Shown: positions 16,974 through 26,946, numbered from the stretch's first letter. The stretch is DNA of 64,000 nucleotides from Clostridiales bacterium PH28_bin88 (GCA_000987045.1 LAKY01000008.1:72312-136311), one strand, 5' to 3'. A program made the numbers and translations. Notes: a model not told the origin generated them from the letters alone.

Positions 16974-18421
16974 TGCCGCTTCCACCGTACACCGTGGGGT
17001 GTGTCCTCAAGGGCAATCCCCAGGGCCTTCAGCCGCTCTCGGATCCCGTCCGCGACGGCCCAATCCTTCTTCTTGCGGGCTTCCTGGCGCATCTCGATAA
17101 TCAAGCTCATCAGTTGTTCCACCAGATTGTACTCATCTCCGCCCCCCATCGCCTCCCCGGCGCCCAGCACCCCCAGCACATCACCGCCCAGCCGTTGAAA
17201 CAGGCTGCGGGCTTCCTGGAGTACCCGGCTTGAGTCCTCAGTCAGGGCAAAACCGTCCCCATAAATAAAGCTGTTAACATCCCTGCTGAGATCAAAAAGG
17301 GCGGCAATGGCGAGAGAGGTATTGAAGTCATCATCCATTGCTTCCTCAAAGGCTGTCTGCGCTTTATGAAGGCTTGCCGCCAGTTCATTGCCGGTATTAT
17401 TTATCGATCCTGAAGGAGTTACCGGCCGGGATAACGCCTCCTCCAACAGCCGTAAGGTCTTTTTCAAACGCTCCAAACCCTTCCCTGCGGCCTCCAGCTT
17501 CCCGTCGTCGAAATCCAGGGGGCTGCGGTAGTGGGTGGACAAAAGGTAGAACCTCACCACATCAGGCGGGAACTTGGCCAGGATGTCCCTTAAGAGAAAG
17601 AAATTCCCCAGAGACTTGGACATCTTCTCCTGGTTCACGGTGATAAAACCGTTGTGCATCCAGTAACGGGCGAAGGGCCGGCCGGTCGCGGCCTCCGCCT
17701 GGGCAATCTCGTTTTCGTGATGGGGGAACACCAGGTCGAGCCCACCCCCATGGATATCAAAACCGGTGCCCAGGTACTTGAGAGACATCGCCGAGCACTC
17801 GATATGCCAGCCCGGCCTCCCACCGCCCCAGGGACTGTCCCAGGCAGGTTCCCCAGGTTTAGGCGCCTTCCACAGGGCGAAGTCCAGGGGGTCTTTTTTG
17901 CGGGTGTCCACCTCCACCCGCGCGCCAACCATCAGCTCATCCAGGGAGCGTCCGGAGAGTTTCCCGTATTCAGGGAAACTCCGCACATCAAAATAGACGT
18001 CTCCGCCCACTGCATAGGCGTGCCCCTTTGCCACCAGGGTAGTGATCATTTCGATGATCTCCGGCAGGTGGCTGCTCACCTGGGGATGCACGTCCGCCCG
18101 CCGGACCCGCAGGGCGTCTGCGTCCCGGTAGTACTCCTGGATGTACCTTTGAGCCAGCCGGAGGGCGTCCTCTCCTTCCTCCTGTGCCCGCTTGATAATC
18201 TTGTCGTCGATGTCGGTAAAGTTCTGCACGTAGGTAACCTCAAACCCCCGGTACTCGAAGTACCGGCGGACAGAATCAAACACCACCAGCGGGCGGGCGT
18301 TGCCCAGGTGGATGTAGTTGTAGGTGGTGGGACCGCAAACGTACATCTTTACTTTACCCGGTTCACCGGGAATAAACTCTTCCTTTTTCTTGCTCAAAGT
18401 GTTGTACAGGCTGATGGTCAT
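16970..18421 (-). CDS. cysS: cysteinyl-tRNA synthetase
   Basis: 483 aa, normal length. Class I signature [14 protein letters not shown] (HLGN variant of HIGH) near the N-terminus, zinc-site residues in the HIECSAMS region and [20 protein letters not shown], and KMSKS near residue 270. It charges tRNA-Cys. The ATG start has GGAGGTG and lies 59 nt inside the 3' end of cysE in another frame. Expression is expected to be controlled by the Cys T-box in front of cysE. Confidence 0.97.
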   Translation of the reverse strand: MTISLYNTLSKKKEEFIPGEPGKVKMYVCGPTTYNYIHLGNARPLVVFDSVRRYFEYRGFEVTYVQNFTDIDDKIIKRAQEEGEDALRLAQRYIQEYYRDADALRVRRADVHPQVSSHLPEIIEMITTLVAKGHAYAVGGDVYFDVRSFPEYGKLSGRSLDELMVGARVEVDTRKKDPLDFALWKAPKPGEPAWDSPWGGGRPGWHIECSAMSLKYLGTGFDIHGGGLDLVFPHHENEIAQAEAATGRPFARYWMHNGFITVNQEKMSKSLGNFFLLRDILAKFPPDVVRFYLLSTHYRSPLDFDDGKLEAAGKGLERLKKTLRLLEEALSRPVTPSGSINNTGNELAASLHKAQTAFEEAMDDDFNTSLAIAALFDLSRDVNSFIYGDGFALTEDSSRVLQEARSLFQRLGGDVLGVLGAGEAMGGGDEYNLVEQLMSLIIEMRQEARKKKDWAVADGIRERLKALGIALEDTPHGVRWKRQ

Positions 18422-19076
18422 GCTGCACCTCCAGTTCCATGATCCGCTGTTCCATCCGTTCGATCTTCCGCTGCAGGCAGAGGATCATCTCCGCTACCGG
18501 GTCCGGCAGCTGGTCATGCCGGAGGTCGATGTCCGTTAACGACTGGTCGGCTATGTTGCGGCCGTTGCGCACCACCACTTTCCCCGGTACGCCTACCACG
18601 GTGCAGTTTGCGGGTACGTTTCGCAGCACCACCGACCCTGCCCCGATCTTGACGTTATCCCCGATGGTGATCGACCCCAACACCTTCGCCCCGGTACTGA
18701 TTACCACGTTATTGCCGATAGTGGGATGGCGTTTGCCCTTTTCCTTTCCGGTGCCCCCCAGGGTAACCCCCTGGTAGAGGGTCACGTTATCGCCGATCTC
18801 CGCGGTTTCGCCGATGACCACGCCCATACCGTGGTCAATAAACAGTCCCTCACCGATCCTGGCCCCCGGGTGGATCTCGATGCCCGTCAGCCACCTGGCC
18901 CCTTGAGAGATCACCCTGGCCAGGACAAACCATTTCCGGCGGTAAAAGAAGTGGGCCACCCTGTGCAGGAGCACGGCATGAAACCCCGGGTAACACAGGA
19001 GGACCTCCAGCACGGTCTTGGCCGCCGGATCTCGTTCAAAGATCACCTGGATATCTTTTTTGATTCTTTTCAGCAC
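18363..19076 (-). CDS. cysE: serine O-acetyltransferase
   Basis: 237 aa from a GTG with AGGAGGGGG upstream. The left-handed beta-helix hexapeptide repeats are obvious ([51 protein letters not shown]), with the catalytic-site HGMG and the GVTLGGTG loop. It makes O-acetylserine for cysteine synthesis. A charged C-terminal tail overlaps the start of cysS by 59 nt. It is the first gene of the T-box-controlled operon. Confidence 0.96.
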   Translation of the reverse strand: MLKRIKKDIQVIFERDPAAKTVLEVLLCYPGFHAVLLHRVAHFFYRRKWFVLARVISQGARWLTGIEIHPGARIGEGLFIDHGMGVVIGETAEIGDNVTLYQGVTLGGTGKEKGKRHPTIGNNVVISTGAKVLGSITIGDNVKIGAGSVVLRNVPANCTVVGVPGKVVVRNGRNIADQSLTDIDLRHDQLPDPVAEMILCLQRKIERMEQRIMELEVQHDHQPVQHFEQEKGRVYSR

Positions 19077-19107
19077 GTTGACCCCCTCCTGGACAATCAG
19101 CTAGACG

Positions 19108-19395
19108 TTAAAAAACCCTTCGCCCTGTAGTGTTTTTCTACAGAGACGAAAGGTTTCGCGGTCCCACTCTGTTTGAGCACAAATCTTGTGCTCCTCTCGG
19201 TAAGCACCCCGGCAGGGTACTCAGGGCTTTAACGGCGCCACCGTTGAAGCTTACTACGAAAACTTCAGCCTCACCACTCCCGGATGCACTTCAGCACTGC
19301 TCCTCCGGGACCGCTTGCAGCCGGTGGCGGCCCCTCTCTGACGGCGATGACAGCGCCTACTCTTTCCGTTCACTGTGTTCTTTATTGCGGTATGA
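19108..19395 (-). promoter_or_regulatory. T-box leader, Cys-specific
   Basis: The minus strand has the T-box antiterminator core CAGAGTGGGACCGCG (about 19157-19171) and a terminator stem (CTCTGTAG pairing with CTACAGGG, extended by AACCTTTCG / CGAAGGGTT) followed by TTTTTT (19110-19115). The specifier stem is CCCGGA / TCCGGG with the codon TGC at 19286-19288, so it reads tRNA-Cys. The leader ends about 30 nt before cysE. Uncharged tRNA-Cys should allow readthrough into cysE-cysS and the RNA-maturation genes behind them. Confidence 0.92.
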
Positions 19396-19417
19396 CTTTT
19401 TAAGGTTCTTGATTGCC

Positions 19418-19446
19418 ATTATAACCTTGCTCCCGGGGAGTGTCAA
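19418..19446 (-). promoter_or_regulatory. sigma-A promoter of the cysE operon
   Basis: A perfect consensus pair on the minus strand: TTGACA, 17 nt, TATAAT, just upstream of the T-box leader. Confidence 0.9.
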
Positions 19447-19781
19447 GAAAGTTAGTTTTCGGTCAGCGCTGGTGCATGCCCCTGAAACCAAAAAGAATGT
19501 ACCGGCATCAAGTCGAGAAATTGAGAAACAGACGCATCTAGAGGTGTCGAGGATATTTTTCTTGGCTGATTGAGGAGAAAAGTGCCACTATTTTGCTTGA
19601 ACTAGGAAGAGAACGGAAAGGGGTTGTCAGTGCACCTACTCGGGTATGACCGGCATACTGCTGCGTCCTTCTTGGGATAGTCAGGATGATTGTCACAAGT
19701 TCAATATGAAGTTTTTCGTAGTTCACTTCAGAGTTCTGAGCATAAATCCATGGCATAGTTGAGGCCGGTCCTTTCAGTATT
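19447..19781. other. intergenic region between the cysE promoter and the catabolic island
   Basis: No recognisable gene. A 72-codon open frame on the minus strand (19538-19756) has no family features and no good ribosome site. I see no terminator at the end of the CoA-transferase genes either. Confidence 0.5.
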
Positions 19782-20438
19782 TCACAACGCCACTTCTCTT
19801 ACATCTGGAGCAACCACTAACGTAGCCTCGGTCTTCTTCACCACTTCCTCCACTGTCACCCCCCGCATCAACTCTTTCAGCAGCAGCCCATCCCGGGTAA
19901 CCTCGATAACCGCCAGGTCGGTGACGATGAGGTCCACCTCCTGCCTGGCCGTGAGCGGCAGGCGGCAGCGTTTGAGGATCTTGGGGCTGCCGTCTTTGGC
20001 GACATGCTCCATGGCCACGATCACCCGCCTGGCCCCCACCACCAGGTCCATGGCGCCCCCCATCCCGGGCACCATCTTCCCGGGGATCATCCAGTTGGCC
20101 AGGTTTCCTTCGGCATCCACTTCCAGCGCCCCCAGCACGGTGGCGTCCACGTGGCCGCCCCGGATGATGGCAAAGGAGGTGGCGCTGTCAAAACAGCTGC
20201 CCCCGGGCAGGATGGTTACCGGCATCCCCCCGGCGTTCACCACGTCTTTGTCTACCTGGTCTTCCGCCGGGGCCGGTCCCAGACCCAGGAATCCGTTTTC
20301 CGACTGCAGCATGATCTGGACGCCTTCGGGCAGGTGATTGGCCACCTGGGTGGGCAGGCCAATCCCCAGGTTGACCACGTCTCCGTTTTTGAACTCCCGG
20401 GCTACCCGGCGCACAATGTCATCGCGGCTTCCCGCCAT
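19782..20438 (-). CDS. acetoacetate/3-oxoacid CoA-transferase, subunit B
   Basis: 218 aa. The catalytic glutamate is in the [12 protein letters not shown] motif (Glu at about residue 47), preceded by [14 protein letters not shown], as in the beta subunit (AtoA/ScoB) of family I CoA-transferases. With subunit A it moves CoA from an acyl-CoA to acetoacetate. In this island the natural role is activation of the acetoacetate released by the BKACE enzyme, for cleavage by the thiolase. It overlaps subunit A by 37 nt and is the last gene of the catabolic operon. The exact CoA donor cannot be read from the sequence. Confidence 0.9.
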   Translation of the reverse strand: MAGSRDDIVRRVAREFKNGDVVNLGIGLPTQVANHLPEGVQIMLQSENGFLGLGPAPAEDQVDKDVVNAGGMPVTILPGGSCFDSATSFAIIRGGHVDATVLGALEVDAEGNLANWMIPGKMVPGMGGAMDLVVGARRVIVAMEHVAKDGSPKILKRCRLPLTARQEVDLIVTDLAVIEVTRDGLLLKELMRGVTVEEVVKKTEATLVVAPDVREVAL

Positions 20439-21094
20439 GCTTCGTCACCCCCCAGCACCATATGATGGACGAATACGCCGGGAGTCATGAACTCGTCCGG
20501 GTCCAGCTCCCCGGTTTCCACCACCTGCTCCACCTCGGCGATCACCAGGTCTGCCGCCATGGCCATCAGGGGATTGAAGTTCCTGCTGGACCTGCGGTAC
20601 ACCAGGTTTCCCATTTTATCGGCCTTGTAGGCCTTAAGCAGGGCCACGTCCGCCCTCAGGGGCAGTTCCAGGAGGTACTCCCGCCCACCGATGGTTATTA
20701 CCTGTTTCCCTTCCGCCACCACCGTACCCACGCCGGTGGGGGTGAGAAAGCCGCCCAGCCCCGCCCCGCCGCAGCGGATGCGCTCGGCCAGGGTACCCTG
20801 GGGGATGAGGGTAACCTCCGTCTCCCCGCCGGTCATCTGCCGCCCTGTCTCGGGGTTGGTGCCGATGTGGGAGGCCAGCAGCTTCTTGATGCGCTTGTTC
20901 ACGATCAGTTTACCGATGCCCTTCCCCGGGAAACCGGTGTCGTTGCAGATAACGGTAAGCTCCTTGGCACCTGTGGCTACCAGGGCGTCCATCAGGGTCT
21001 CCGGGGTACCGGCGGTCATGAACCCGCCGATCATCAACGTCATGCCGTCCCTGACGCTGGCCACCGCCTGCTGAATTGTAATCACCTTGTCCAA
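20402..21094 (-). CDS. acetoacetate/3-oxoacid CoA-transferase, subunit A
   Basis: 230 aa from a TTG start with GGAGGGAGC upstream. It shows the alpha-subunit signature: [16 protein letters not shown] near residue 16, then [16 protein letters not shown] near residue 110 (CoA-binding region of AtoD/ScoA). It forms the heteromeric transferase with the next gene. The normal length and clear family motifs make the class secure. The acetoacetate substrate is inferred from the neighbouring thiolase and BKACE genes. Confidence 0.9.
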   Translation of the reverse strand: MDKVITIQQAVASVRDGMTLMIGGFMTAGTPETLMDALVATGAKELTVICNDTGFPGKGIGKLIVNKRIKKLLASHIGTNPETGRQMTGGETEVTLIPQGTLAERIRCGGAGLGGFLTPTGVGTVVAEGKQVITIGGREYLLELPLRADVALLKAYKADKMGNLVYRRSSRNFNPLMAMAADLVIAEVEQVVETGELDPDEFMTPGVFVHHMVLGGDEAWREAAMTLCAG

Positions 21095-21235
21095 AAAAAG
21101 CTCCCTCCAACTGACGCCTATTCTTCAACAATGGCCACCAATCGCACCATGCCGCCATCTCGCAACGGAACGGGAAGGCAGCAACGGTGCATATTTTACC
21201 TCCTGGTGTAAATTCCAGTTTAAAAGTTGCTAACT

Positions 21236-22018
21236 TTATTTCCCCGTCTCAAAACGAAACTTCTGGTCAGGATCTACTATCGCGAGAACACGGACAACAC
21301 AACCATCGCCGCCTTTCCAACGCCAGGGGAAAGCCATGAAAAAGCACCTCTTGCCGGTAACCTCATCCAACTGGCCGCCGACATTTTCGATGCCAGGGAT
21401 ACCACCTTTGACCATTAGATTCTTATGACCATCTTCCCAATTGGGAAAATCCACTTTTGGATCACGGCCGTACTCTTTTTTCCACTCTTCAATTAGGTGG
21501 GGCTGTGACGGACCAAGGCCATGGTCAACCAACTTGGTTGCAATGGGATGGTCGTTAGCCTGGCAGCCGTAGCCGACTAATTTTACTTTTTTATCAACCA
21601 ACCACTGGGCACCAGCACCGTTAATACCGCATCCATACGCGAAGTATTCGTCGGTATCCGCCCATTTGTGATGGAAACCAGTGTTGATCATCACGATGTC
21701 ACCTTCTTGGATTTTGGGACGAGCATTTTCAAGATCCTCGGGGGTGATAATGCCCCATTTCCCCTTGGGGATAGATACGCAGACACCTGTACCGCAAAGC
21801 CGCCACAGGGGATAACCAATAATATCAGGCGTGTTCTCTGTAACGTGCAGGGGCGCATCCATATGGGTGCCGCGGTGCATAATACCCTCCCAGTTCACTT
21901 CATAAATACCGTCCTTGGCATGGAATTTATTAATAGTCACATTAACACCGGGGTGCGAGGGCCATTCCGGCATAAATTGTTCGTAAGTATGGGTTAAATC
22001 ATATATTTGAAGGCTCAT
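21236..22018 (-). CDS. cyclase-family hydrolase; candidate dihydrophloroglucinol cyclohydrolase
   Basis: 260 aa. The metal-binding signature HxGTHxDxPxH of the cyclase/arylformamidase (KynB-like) family is intact as HRGTHMDAPLH (residues 48-58), and a second conserved block reads GYGCQANDHPIAT. In the Clostridium scatologenes phloroglucinol pathway the ring-opening dihydrophloroglucinol cyclohydrolase is, as I recall, a member of this metal-dependent family, and it would be needed exactly here. A paralogue lies 24 nt upstream in the same operon. This copy keeps all canonical metal ligands and is the better candidate for the active ring-cleaving enzyme. The family is secure; the substrate is inferred from the cluster. 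Confidence 0.82.
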   Translation of the reverse strand: MSLQIYDLTHTYEQFMPEWPSHPGVNVTINKFHAKDGIYEVNWEGIMHRGTHMDAPLHVTENTPDIIGYPLWRLCGTGVCVSIPKGKWGIITPEDLENARPKIQEGDIVMINTGFHHKWADTDEYFAYGCGINGAGAQWLVDKKVKLVGYGCQANDHPIATKLVDHGLGPSQPHLIEEWKKEYGRDPKVDFPNWEDGHKNLMVKGGIPGIENVGGQLDEVTGKRCFFMAFPWRWKGGDGCVVRVLAIVDPDQKFRFETGK

Positions 22019-22042
22019 ATTCTTACTCCTTTCTCATGTAGA

Positions 22043-22849
22043 TTATTCTTTTCCGGAATCTATGCGACAATTACCAGTGGGATCAATCATGGCGACGAGC
22101 CGAACAGGACAGGCGTCTCCTTTTCTGAATTTCCATGGGGTAGCAATGAAGGTAGCACGTTTTCCTAACAACAGGTCTACATCGCCGCCGACTTGTTCGA
22201 TGGTGGGGATTCCAGCAGCCAAAAGTGTTTTATGGGCAATGTTCCACTCACCATGTTCTTTTTTGGGATCCAAACCTGTTGCTTTTTGATATTCACCAGC
22301 CAAACGTTTCATGGTCGGTCCGCCCCGGTGAGGTCCTAAAGAGGTCGCTAATGGGTGATCTATCTGCGGTGTATCAACAGCAACCATCTTACACTCCCTG
22401 TTTACCAGCCATTGGGCGGCATCTTTGGATAATCCAGGAGATTGCCCAAAATACTCTAGAGAATCGGAATATCTATGATGCCATCCAGTGACGATAACGA
22501 CGATATCTCCTGGTTGAACTTCAGGTGTAGCCGCTTCCAGGTCTTTGGCAGTAATCACTTCATAACTACCTTTAGGGATACAGAGCACGACACCGTTGCC
22601 AAAAAAACGATCTACTGGAATTTGAGATAGGTCTGCTCCACGCTGGATCATGTGCAAAGGCGCGTTCATATGTGTGCCAGTATGCATTACTGTATTGGTT
22701 TTCCATGCCAATACGCCGTGTTGCGCGTGTTTGACGCTGCGATACATTTTTACGTCATCTTGCCCTGGGTAGGATGGTACGCCATGGCCCCATACATGAC
22801 TAAGTTCTAGCAATTGCAGTCCTGAATAGGGGTCAGTAACAAATGACAT
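22043..22849 (-). CDS. cyclase-family hydrolase, second paralogue
   Basis: 268 aa, resembling the neighbouring 260-aa protein over its whole length (shared LSHVW/LTHTY start, GDIVVIVTGWHH, AAQWLV, DHPLAT, GIPTIEQVGG). The metal motif reads HTGTHMNAPLH (56-66), so the usual aspartate is replaced by asparagine. It may act on a different pathway intermediate, form a mixed oligomer with its neighbour, or have altered metal affinity. The gene lies between the thiolase and the other cyclase, with no internal terminator. Confidence 0.8.
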   Translation of the reverse strand: MSFVTDPYSGLQLLELSHVWGHGVPSYPGQDDVKMYRSVKHAQHGVLAWKTNTVMHTGTHMNAPLHMIQRGADLSQIPVDRFFGNGVVLCIPKGSYEVITAKDLEAATPEVQPGDIVVIVTGWHHRYSDSLEYFGQSPGLSKDAAQWLVNRECKMVAVDTPQIDHPLATSLGPHRGGPTMKRLAGEYQKATGLDPKKEHGEWNIAHKTLLAAGIPTIEQVGGDVDLLLGKRATFIATPWKFRKGDACPVRLVAMIDPTGNCRIDSGKE

Positions 22850-22992
22850 AATGGTCTATTCCTCCTTGTTTTTGGTTCATTGATGTAGATCGCGGTTGCG
22901 TTTCGGCCGTGCCTGTTCATCTGACGGTCGGTTTCGAGGTTGATGCCGATGTTCCTGGGTGCCGACACTCATGAACTCGCCGATTCCGGTAT

Positions 22993-24186
22993 TTATTCCA
23001 CTAGTTCAATAACATCTGCAATACCCAGTCCACCGGCTATACAGATCGTAGCCACGCCGTATTTGACGCTGCGGCGACGCATCTCGTGTAACAACGTGAC
23101 AAGAATGCGGGCACCTGAGCATCCCAGTGGGTGCCCCAGAGCGATAGCACCCCCGTTGACGTTAACGATCTGCCTTTCCAACCCCAAATCTTTAATGACC
23201 GCTAACGATTGGGCTGCAAATGCCTCGTTCAATTCAATTAGCCCAATTTCCGAGAGTTCAAGCCCTGCTCTCTGCAACGCCAGCGGTAAGGCGCGGGCTG
23301 GTCCAATACCCATAATATCGGGACGCACACCTACCGCCGCCTGGCTACTAACTATGGCCATCGGTTTTATGCCCAGTTCCCGCGCCTTTTCCTCTGACAT
23401 TACAACAAGAGCAGCAGCTCCATCATTCCTGCCGGAAGAGTTGCCCGCAGTCACCGTACCGCCCTTTTTAAAGACAGCCGGCAATTTTGCAAGCTGTTCC
23501 AGAGATGTCTCACGGGGATGCTCGTCAACCTTGATTTCAAGGGGAGTTCCCTTCTTCTGAGGTACTAAGACAGGAACGATTTCTTCGTTAAACCGGCCCG
23601 ACTTGATAGCGGCAAGAGCCTTTTCTTGGCTCATCAATGCAAACTCGTCTTGTTCCGCCCTGCTAATTTTGTACATCTCCGCTAGGTTCTCCGCAGTCTC
23701 GCCCATGGTAAAACTACCGAATAGTTCTTCCGGTTGTGACTTCGGCTGGCTTTCTGTATTTGAATCGAGCAGTAATCCGTTACCTGCACGGTAGCCGAAG
23801 CGGGCATTTCTCAGGTAATACGGAGCATTACTCATGCTCTCGGTCCCTCCAGCGACTACTACGTCCGCTAGGCCGCACCATATCGCTTGTACGGCATTAT
23901 TAACCGCCTGTAGTCCCGAGCCGCACTGGCGATGTACGGTATAGGCCGGCACCTCAACGGGAAAACCTGCTTTCAGGGCGGCGACCCGGGCGATGTTGGG
24001 CGCATCCGCGCTCTGTTTTGTCTGTCCCATTATTACTTCATCCACATCCCGGTTATCGATCCCCGCCCGTCCTACTGCAGCACGAATCACAACTGCGGCA
24101 AGATCTTCCGGCAAGACTTCCTGAAGAGTGCCACCAATCCGACCTATCGCAGTGCGCACTCCACTAACAATAACTGCTTTTTTCAT
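22993..24186 (-). CDS. acetyl-CoA C-acetyltransferase (thiolase)
   Basis: 397 aa, normal thiolase length. Active-site Cys88 is in HRQCGSGLQAV, the catalytic His in GGAIALGHPLGCSGAR, and the second Cys in ATICIAGGLGIA. It cleaves acetoacetyl-CoA with CoA into two acetyl-CoA. In the island it would take the acetoacetyl-CoA formed both directly by BKACE cleavage of triacetate and by the CoA-transferase. The ATG has a GGAGG site. It lies 36 nt after a truncated transporter gene. Confidence 0.92.
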   Translation of the reverse strand: MKKAVIVSGVRTAIGRIGGTLQEVLPEDLAAVVIRAAVGRAGIDNRDVDEVIMGQTKQSADAPNIARVAALKAGFPVEVPAYTVHRQCGSGLQAVNNAVQAIWCGLADVVVAGGTESMSNAPYYLRNARFGYRAGNGLLLDSNTESQPKSQPEELFGSFTMGETAENLAEMYKISRAEQDEFALMSQEKALAAIKSGRFNEEIVPVLVPQKKGTPLEIKVDEHPRETSLEQLAKLPAVFKKGGTVTAGNSSGRNDGAAALVVMSEEKARELGIKPMAIVSSQAAVGVRPDIMGIGPARALPLALQRAGLELSEIGLIELNEAFAAQSLAVIKDLGLERQIVNVNGGAIALGHPLGCSGARILVTLLHEMRRRSVKYGVATICIAGGLGIADVIELVE

Positions 24187-24222
24187 TTTGGGGCCTCCAA
24201 GTGTAAAGGATTTGTGTTATTC

Positions 24223-24711
24223 CTATGCGCTCCCTCTGACGTTGACTTGCGACCTGTCATCCTGCCATGTATTCTTAGTATAAGTCTCTTTGACTAAAAG
24301 AGTTGCCGCAAATCCGACCAGAGACACCAGGAAACATGCGTATATGGCCACGCGGTAGGCGTCTAATGAATAGAATGGCGTTCCCTGCACCAATTCCCCC
24401 TGCCACCGCAGGTCCAGAAGGAAACCCAACAAAGGTTGCATCAATGCGGTTGCCAGCATGCCCCCGGTATTTGCGGTGGAGCTAGCGATAGCCACAAGAG
24501 CATGGTGGTTAACCTCCTTGGCACAGGCCCAGTTGAGCACGGATCCCGCTGCGCATATTCCTAACAAAAAACATAGGACATACAGCACGGTTAAAGGTGG
24601 TTTGCCTCGATCCCAAAGGATAATCGCAGCCCAAAGGGCCGCACAGCAGGAGGCACAAACAACAAACGGCACCTTGCGACTTTGCAGCCTGTCAGAGATA
24701 AGCGTAGAATG
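24223..24711 (-). pseudogene. truncated MFS transporter (C-terminal part only)
   Basis: 162 codons, in the same frame as and immediately following the stop codon of the upstream molybdoenzyme gene. The fragment opens with TLISDRLQSRKVPF, resembling the cytoplasmic loop between helices of an MFS transporter, and continues with about four or five hydrophobic helices. A full MFS protein has about 400 residues, so the N-terminal half is missing. A GTG at 24672 could start a 149-aa product, but such a piece is unlikely to transport anything. It looks like the remnant left when the molybdoenzyme genes were joined to this locus. Confidence 0.75.
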
Positions 24712-26946
24712 TTAGCTGGTCCCCTCATCAATCTTCCGCACGCGACACAAAATGGTCTTGTAAGCCCCACCGCCAAAACCGGCCTGACCCTGGGTACCAG
24801 TGGGAATGAGTTGGTTGCAGTTGTATTCCCAAATACCATAAAGGTGCGGTTCTTTCCCTTCAGTTTCCGGTAACCACCAACCGTGGGGTACCATCACTAC
24901 TTTTGGGTGTATGGTGGGAGTAACCCGGGCCTTGCGCTTTATCCGGCCTCTCCTGTTCTCAACGTACACCCATTCTCCGTCCTCAATGCCCAGTTCAGCT
25001 GCAGTTTTCGTGTTGATCTCCACAATCGGGAACGGGTCAATCTCACGTAGCCACGGGATCATGCGGTGTTCCGAATGGAAATACACTGGTGACCTGCGGC
25101 CTGTCGCCATGATCAGGGGAAACTCCCTCAAGAGTGCTGGCGTCCTCACTTCGCTTTCCGGCGGTTCTTCGTAGTACGGCAATGGGTCCAGCCTCCACTC
25201 TTCGAAACGCTTGGAAGCGAATTCAACTTTTCCTGTGGGGGTATTAAAGCCGGGTTGTCCGTCAGCACGCAGCAACCCTTTATCATACCGGTAATAGGGC
25301 TTTGAGGCATGCCCCTCCGGTGGCATTTCCCAACTACCTTTGGCCGCCAGTGTGTCGAAATCCGTGCCTGCCGCCTTCAGCCTGTCATCAATCAATCCCT
25401 TGACGGTTCGCCATTTGAGGTTAGGATTAAAGCGCCTCGCCAGTTCCAGGTTAATCTCCCAATCGGAACGGCAATCGCCCACCTTGACCGCAGGCACAAT
25501 CACACTGAGCGGGGCCCACCAGGAACGAAAGCTCTCTTTTTCAGCAAAAGTTGCCGCCGGTAGAACAATGTCTGCCAAAGCCTGGATGGTCGGGTTCATG
25601 AAAGTATCGACCGCGACGATAAAGTCAAGCTTTTTTAGAGCCTCATAGTGTTTTCGCGTATCGGCCGCCTGTCCGCCAAGAATGTTGGTAGTCTGTATCC
25701 AAGCCGCCAAAATTGGGTAGGGTTCTCCTGTGAGCACCTGATCGATAGTCATGTCGGGATGGCCCCAACCCCGGAAATTGCGTACCATGGGGTATTTGTC
25801 AGCACCAATCCTTTTTTCCGTGAGTTTCTTCACGAATTCCTCCCCATATAGGCCAGTAAGTTCATGGGTAGAAAATGGATAGGTGGTAACACCGTGGGAG
25901 GGTTTGGCGATAACGTTACCGCCCGGGACATCCAGGTTGCCGGTAAGGCACCATAAGTGGGAAATTGCCTGGGCAACGTGTGTTCCTTCAGGACACTGGT
26001 CTACGGGGAGACCCCAGTGTACCGCCGCAGGCTTGCTTCGAGCATACAGGCGCGCAGCTTCAACAATTAAATTGCTGGGAATCCACGTAATAGAAGCAAC
26101 TCGTTCCGGAGGAAATTCCTTTACCCTCTCTTTGAGTTCGTCAAAACCACAGGTCCATTTCTCGACAAATTCTTTATCGTAAAGGCCTTCATTGATAATG
26201 ACGTTGGCCATACCCAGAGCAAGAGCACCATCCGTACCCGGCCTGATCTGCAGGTGGTAGTCAGCCCGCGAGGCAAACCAGGTAACTCTCGGATCGACCA
26301 CTATTAACTTGGACCCCCGCTTCATGCACTCTACCACCCAGTGGCCGTGAAAAGCGTCCGGGCAGCCGGACATCGGGTTCTGTCCCCAGATAATAACACA
26401 TTCCGGATTCTTCCATTCAGGTGCGTTATAGCGCTCTTCAAAGAACTGGCCGCAATCCATCACCGCATAATCGCCGTGGGTAACAAACATCGCCGCCAGC
26501 CTGGGCGTATAACACGAGTGGGCCGCCAGCCCTAACTGCACCCAGTTGGGACTGCCAAAAGAGTACGCCAGAAAGGAGATGGGGCCTCCCACATCTCGTC
26601 CGGTTCCCTGGCAAAAGATAACGGATTCCGGCCCGTATTGCTCCCTGATCGCCTTGAATTTTGTTTCTATAGTGTCTAAAGCCTCGTCCCAGGAAATGCG
26701 GATCCACTTGCCTTCCCCTCTCGCTCCGCCACGCTTCATGGGATAAGTTAGACGGTCGGGATGATAAACATATTGCGTCAGTGCCAGTAACCGCGGGCAG
26801 GCTCGCCCCTGGTTCCAGGGATGGTCCTCATCACCCTCAACTTTTACCAACCTGTCTCCCTGAACATAAAGTTTGGCCCCGCACCCCCCGTGGCAACCTG
26901 GTCCGGGCGACCAGACAGTAGTACGGACTACCCTGTCGTACTCCAT
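24712..26946 (-). CDS. DMSO-reductase-family molybdo/tungstoenzyme, substrate unknown (copy 1)
   Basis: 744 aa from the ATG with AAGGAG seven bases upstream; an in-frame GTG nine bases earlier is badly spaced. It has the bis-MGD enzyme layout: GPGCHGGCG near the N-terminus, GRACPR, CQGTGRD, NPMSGCPDAF, DPRVTWFASRAD, RPGTDGAL, and a C-terminal MGD-binding domain (MATGRRSPVYFHSEHRMIPWLREIDP, given in parts; then VMVPHGWWLPE). The usual first cluster Cys is absent, leaving C-x3-C-x27-C. A Cys in AHSCYTPR is a candidate metal ligand. No Tat signal, so cytoplasmic. It is very similar to the enzyme at 30740-32989. A hydroxylase or dehydroxylase of polyhydroxylated aromatics is the likeliest role from context, but this is inference. 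Confidence 0.82.
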   Translation of the reverse strand: MEYDRVVRTTVWSPGPGCHGGCGAKLYVQGDRLVKVEGDEDHPWNQGRACPRLLALTQYVYHPDRLTYPMKRGGARGEGKWIRISWDEALDTIETKFKAIREQYGPESVIFCQGTGRDVGGPISFLAYSFGSPNWVQLGLAAHSCYTPRLAAMFVTHGDYAVMDCGQFFEERYNAPEWKNPECVIIWGQNPMSGCPDAFHGHWVVECMKRGSKLIVVDPRVTWFASRADYHLQIRPGTDGALALGMANVIINEGLYDKEFVEKWTCGFDELKERVKEFPPERVASITWIPSNLIVEAARLYARSKPAAVHWGLPVDQCPEGTHVAQAISHLWCLTGNLDVPGGNVIAKPSHGVTTYPFSTHELTGLYGEEFVKKLTEKRIGADKYPMVRNFRGWGHPDMTIDQVLTGEPYPILAAWIQTTNILGGQAADTRKHYEALKKLDFIVAVDTFMNPTIQALADIVLPAATFAEKESFRSWWAPLSVIVPAVKVGDCRSDWEINLELARRFNPNLKWRTVKGLIDDRLKAAGTDFDTLAAKGSWEMPPEGHASKPYYRYDKGLLRADGQPGFNTPTGKVEFASKRFEEWRLDPLPYYEEPPESEVRTPALLREFPLIMATGRRSPVYFHSEHRMIPWLREIDPFPIVEINTKTAAELGIEDGEWVYVENRRGRIKRKARVTPTIHPKVVMVPHGWWLPETEGKEPHLYGIWEYNCNQLIPTGTQGQAGFGGGAYKTILCRVRKIDEGTS

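Noticed and set aside
19538..19756. A 72-codon open frame in the gap before the CoA-transferase genes
   Set aside because: It has no recognisable motif and no good ribosome site.
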